From assembly GCA_900549855.1 (NCBI GenBank), contig URPS01000046.1:1-16011 (forward strand): a DNA stretch of 16,011 nt, given 5' to 3'. Numbering within the stretch: position 1 is the stretch's first letter; the number at the start of each line of letters is the position of its first letter. Origin of the DNA: an uncultured bacterium (GTDB taxonomy: Bacteria; Cyanobacteriota; Vampirovibrionia; Gastranaerophilales; Gastranaerophilaceae). Both the position numbers and the translations under genes were made by a program. Below the pieces are notes generated by a model that was not told the origin of the DNA, searched no databases, and worked only from the letters and a program-made list of their open reading frames with translations. Below, in pieces: positions 13,011-16,011 of this stretch.

Positions 13011-14143
13011 GTATTTAAAGATAATATTTGCACAACTTCTTCTTTACTCTTTGTTGAGCCAAATATCAGCGCAAATATAGGATTTTTTGTATAATCAATC
13101 CTTCTAACTTCCAAGATATTAGAGTAATTTTGTAGCCATCTATCATACTCAAATCCGTTAATTCTGGCGCCATTAGGAACTTCAGCAATTGAATAATAAA
13201 AGACATCTTTACTTGCATTAGAAAGAATTGTATTCCAATCCGGCATATCTTGCTCAAAGAAACATTCATATACATTTATTCCCCAAATGTACTTTGCAAC
13301 ATCTGCCGCACACCAAGTAGAAAAGCGCATAGGATTAATCTCTATAGGAATAATTTTCCCATCTTCCGTCACTCTTAATTCCATATGGATAGGTAAATTT
13401 CTTATGTTTCTCAACTGACCGATTTCACGTAAAAGCAAACCAAATTTTGCCATGTATTTAATCATAATTCCTGCTGATGCCAGATGAATTCTATCAGTAA
13501 CATCAGAATCAGAGTATGTTGGATGTTGGAAAATATTTAAAATAACAGGCTCGCCATCTCTGTCAAAATATGCATCAACAGAGTATTCTTCTCCTGCGAT
13601 AAATTCTTCTATAATAAATTTAGAAGTACTTAAAGCCTGTCCAGCGTATGTTATTGCTGCTTGACGAATTTCTTTTTCTAATTTTGAAATAGAATCTTTC
13701 CATTCCTTAGCTTCTTTTATACAATATACACCGATATTGTAAAAACCGGATGCCGGCTTAACAACAACAGGAAAACGAATTTCTTCAGGCTTCATTTCCT
13801 TCAATTCTTCAAGTTCGGCTCCACGATAGTAGAAATCAGGATACAGTTCTTTTAGCAAATCACGAAATGCGATTTTATCTTTAAATATCCTTATATAATT
13901 ACTCAGATTAGAATCCGGCAGATTTTTCAATACCCAACTTTGAGCAAGTTCAGAATTTGAATATATAAGAGGAAATTCTTGAGCTATATAATAATTTTTA
14001 GCAATTTCAGAAGGTATCATATCAAAGGCACCTTCTTCTATATCAGTTTCTCTAACCGCATCATTATCCAATACCGGCCAATCATTTTGCACAATTGTAT
14101 CTAGCAAAAATTCTGAAACATAAGGTTTTTCTAAAATTAACAT
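12992..14143 (-). CDS. ATP-grasp domain protein, substrate unknown
   Basis: 383 residues from ATG 14143, chosen because AAAGAGGA lies 7-8 bases upstream; the frame opens earlier with a TTG (14182) that has no such site. The ATP-grasp fold is visible: FPVVVKPASGFYNIGV (124-139, Lys129 contacting ATP), FIIEEFIAGEEYSVDAYF (176-193), and metal-binding PIEINPMRFS (266-275, Glu268/Asn270). These enzymes ligate a carboxylate to an amine or thiol through an acyl phosphate. The N-terminal 90 residues are variable and probably form the preATP domain. It precedes lptC by 43 bases on the same strand, so an envelope precursor is a possible substrate, but nothing in the sequence identifies it. No membrane segment. 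Confidence 0.83.
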   Translation of the reverse strand: MLILEKPYVSEFLLDTIVQNDWPVLDNDAVRETDIEEGAFDMIPSEIAKNYYIAQEFPLIYSNSELAQSWVLKNLPDSNLSNYIRIFKDKIAFRDLLKELYPDFYYRGAELEELKEMKPEEIRFPVVVKPASGFYNIGVYCIKEAKEWKDSISKLEKEIRQAAITYAGQALSTSKFIIEEFIAGEEYSVDAYFDRDGEPVILNIFQHPTYSDSDVTDRIHLASAGIMIKYMAKFGLLLREIGQLRNIRNLPIHMELRVTEDGKIIPIEINPMRFSTWCAADVAKYIWGINVYECFFEQDMPDWNTILSNASKDVFYYSIAEVPNGARINGFEYDRWLQNYSNILEVRRIDYTKNPIFALIFGSTKSKEEVVQILSLNTKDYIL

Positions 14144-14205
14144 CGCTACATCCTCTTTTTTATATATGCGAAAATATTCCAACTACACTTATTTACAAAT
14201 TTTAT

Positions 14206-14214
14206 TTTATACCA
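14206..14214 (-). promoter_or_regulatory. Candidate extended -10 promoter for the ATP-grasp/lpt operon
   Basis: On the minus strand, TGG-TATAAA (14214-14206) fits an extended -10, with a start near 14199 and a leader of about 55 bases. No clear -35 is present, because the preceding sequence is the T-run of the exoprotein terminator. Confidence 0.35.
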
Positions 14215-14257
14215 AAAAAAACAAAAAAGAGGAACCGGTTAAATAACCGGTTCCTCT
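14213..14257 (-). terminator. Intrinsic terminator of the exoprotein gene
   Basis: A perfect 13-bp stem (14228-14240 with 14245-14257), built around AACCGGTT, encloses a 4-base loop. On the minus strand it is followed by TTTTTTG and a second run of eight T. It lies about 25 bp after the exoprotein stop. This is the clearest terminator in the window. Confidence 0.9.
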
Positions 14258-14281
14258 AAACCTATCTTACATCTATTTCCT

Positions 14282-16011
14282 CTAGTCCATAGGGAATGCT
14301 CTTACTACTGTTACAGAACCATCAACGTTCTTTCTAACTCCTGTATCATTTTGATCATCATCTAAGTCTGCTGCGTATGCTACCGGAGTATAAACTTGAC
14401 TCATATCAATTGATTTATTTTCAAAACTTCTTAGAACCTTTGCGTTATCGTTGTTGTCCGGATTGATAGTTGGTTCATCAGGATCTGGAGTAGGAGGTAC
14501 TGGGTCTGGGTCTGGAGTAGGTTCCGGTTTTGGTGCATCAGGACCTACTAAGTATGTTGACTTACCGCTTACTTGAGTTCCATCGTTATAACCATTTTTA
14601 GCATTTGTTAATTCGTATGTAATTACATCTGTCTTATTAACTGTAACTTCTTTTTCATCTCTAATGTTTGTATATTTAAGAGTGTAATCTCTTCCAGGGA
14701 AATCTACTTTCAATTTGTTAGTTTCTTTGCCAACTGTGATTGTATCAGCGTGAACACCGTCACCAGTAATTTCAATATATTTATCAGGAGCTGTTATGTT
14801 AACTTGTTTAGCGTTAGCGCCTGTAAGTTTTACATCACCTTTTGATAAGATATTTGCTACTGATGGAGTATCAATTCTTGTAATGTTACCACCTGCAATA
14901 TTTATGTTACCGGCATTTTTTACTGTGTTTGGTATGTATTTGTAATTTTCCATAATTGCAATAACAACTTCATCTACAGTGTTGTTTTCAGTAGTACCAA
15001 GACCACCGATATAACCATTTGAGGAAAATTCATATTCGTTTGCGGTTAAAGTTGCTTTGCCATCAGTTAATACGTTCAAATTATCAGATTTTAAAGAAAT
15101 TTTATTTGCAGAAGTATCAACTGTTGTCATAACGTGACCATCAATTGAATGTGCTACCAAGTCACCGCCAATTGTTAAGCTACCATCTAAAATTTTCTTT
15201 TCTTCAAAGTTATAGTTACCGATGTGGATATTATCTTTTGCTTCAATCGTAGCATTGCCGCCGATTTTGTTATTACCGACTACGTGAACAAAGTGTTTAT
15301 AACCTTGTGGATTTTCTGATTTAGCAACAGTTTTAAGGTTCATATCTTTGCCAACTTGAACATTACCAACTTCGAGGAAGCCACCACCATTTGTCATATT
15401 CAAATTGCCATCAACCTTAGTGTTTCTTGCATACATTAAAACCCCGTTACCTTCAACATCAACGTCACCGGTTACGTGTAGAGCTTTGCCGTTTGCAACA
15501 TAGTTTAAAGAAACACTATCATCTGATTTAACATTTAAGTTACCTTTGATTTCGCCACCGCCTACTGTTTTTACAACACCTTTATCAGCGATAACATAAA
15601 CATCACCATCAATGTTTACAGTTTCTAATCTAACACCTTTTGAAGTATCAAGGTTGCCGGCTGCAAGATAATCTTGACCGTTAGCAGTAACCAATTTCAT
15701 ACCGTTAGCAGTTTTTACAGTACCTCTGGTGATTCCGATTGCTGGAGCCAAAATATTGAATTCACCACCAACATTGATATTAGAATCTTGGATTTTTATA
15801 ACACCAACTGCGTCATTAGTTGCTACATTTGAAACTTTCATAACACCGTCAACAAAAGTTGCTGTCATTGGTTGAGTAGTAATCATAGCATCGCCGGCAG
15901 TTGTAAATTGAGCGCCATCAAATAGTACACCGTTTGGGTTTGAAATAATCAATTGGCTGATGCCTTGATTAGCATTAATTTGACCGTAAATGTTTGACAT
16001 TCCTTGATTTA
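14282..16011 (-). CDS. Two-partner-secretion (filamentous haemagglutinin-type) exoprotein, C-terminal part, start outside window
   Basis: About 575 codons are visible, open to the right edge. The first Met in the window (16000) is internal: it falls within the TPS domain, reading NIYGQINANQGISQLIISNPNGVLFDGAQF, whose NPNG motif is the family hallmark. About 70-100 upstream residues with the signal peptide are missing. Next comes a long run of beta-helix-like repeats (VDGDVYVIADKGVV, IKGNLNVKSDD, VTGDVDVEGNG and so on). A Pro/Asp-rich linker (about KPEPTPDPDPVPPTPDPDEP) follows, then a roughly 60-residue tail ending VTVVRAFPMD. TPS exoproteins cross the outer membrane through a TpsB/FhaC pore and act as adhesins, toxins or sheath proteins; no TpsB gene is in view. 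The short passenger and the tail after the linker are unusual. Family is clear, role is not. Confidence 0.85.
   Translation of the reverse strand, partial: NQGMSNIYGQINANQGISQLIISNPNGVLFDGAQFTTAGDAMITTQPMTATFVDGVMKVSNVATNDAVGVIKIQDSNINVGGEFNILAPAIGITRGTVKTANGMKLVTANGQDYLAAGNLDTSKGVRLETVNIDGDVYVIADKGVVKTVGGGEIKGNLNVKSDDSVSLNYVANGKALHVTGDVDVEGNGVLMYARNTKVDGNLNMTNGGGFLEVGNVQVGKDMNLKTVAKSENPQGYKHFVHVVGNNKIGGNATIEAKDNIHIGNYNFEEKKILDGSLTIGGDLVAHSIDGHVMTTVDTSANKISLKSDNLNVLTDGKATLTANEYEFSSNGYIGGLGTTENNTVDEVVIAIMENYKYIPNTVKNAGNINIAGGNITRIDTPSVANILSKGDVKLTGANAKQVNITAPDKYIEITGDGVHADTITVGKETNKLKVDFPGRDYTLKYTNIRDEKEVTVNKTDVITYELTNAKNGYNDGTQVSGKSTYLVGPDAPKPEPTPDPDPVPPTPDPDEPTINPDNNDNAKVLRSFENKSIDMSQVYTPVAYAADLDDDQNDTGVRKNVDGSVTVVRAFPMD

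Noticed and set aside
14144..14182. TTG start 13 codons upstream for the ATP-grasp gene
   Set aside because: No ribosome-binding site before it, while ATG 14143 has AAAGAGGA at proper distance.
15998..16000. Treating the first Met as the true start of the exoprotein
   Set aside because: It is inside the TPS domain, lacks a signal peptide, and the frame stays open to the window edge.

Overview
The window is AT-rich DNA from a Gram-negative-type (diderm) bacterium. Three parts of an outer-membrane assembly line are visible: the N-terminal half of a Kdo transferase (WaaA/KdtA) at the left edge, an LptC-LptA pair for lipopolysaccharide transport in the right half, and a two-partner-secretion exoprotein running off the right edge. 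A pyruvate/indolepyruvate decarboxylase-type enzyme suggests fermentation. A small protein with an N-terminal NPNFG-like motif, together with the overall gene style, recalls uncultured gut Gastranaerophilales (Melainabacteria/Vampirovibrionia). That taxonomic guess is an impression, not something the sequence proves.

Layout. 1-695: waaA (minus, partial) with a strong promoter. About 700-5500: an accessory block holding a small putative membrane protein, an XRE regulator, a divergent subtilisin-like protease, a cluster of tiny ORFs with apparent frameshifts, and an AAA_14/DUF4143 ATPase. 5522-6314: a glycosyltransferase-like gene (minus) whose promoter and leader are an 84% copy of the waaA promoter and leader. 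6389-8663: guanylate kinase and a ThDP-dependent 2-oxoacid decarboxylase in overlapping genes. 8740-9691: a Cys-rich miniprotein and an S24 self-cleaving-type repressor, divergently transcribed from overlapping promoters with palindromic operator candidates. 9820-10317: a membrane-anchored small heat-shock (Hsp20/ACD) protein. 10546-14143: a probable minus-strand operon of an ATP-grasp enzyme, lptC, lptA and a TPR protein. 14282-16011: the exoprotein, ending at a strong intrinsic terminator.

Working together: waaA, the glycosyltransferase, lptC/lptA and perhaps the ATP-grasp and TPR genes point to envelope glycolipid synthesis and export. The accessory block is bracketed by two direct repeats and sprinkled with GTAG-headed hairpins resembling REP elements. 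No tRNA, rRNA, CRISPR array or complete transposon was seen.

Most worth checking as possibly undescribed: the S24 repressor/Cys-rich miniprotein switch, the REP-like hairpin family lying just beyond stop codons, the duplicated promoter-leader with a decayed start codon, and the cytoplasmic-looking subtilase with its trailing frameshifted mini-ORFs.
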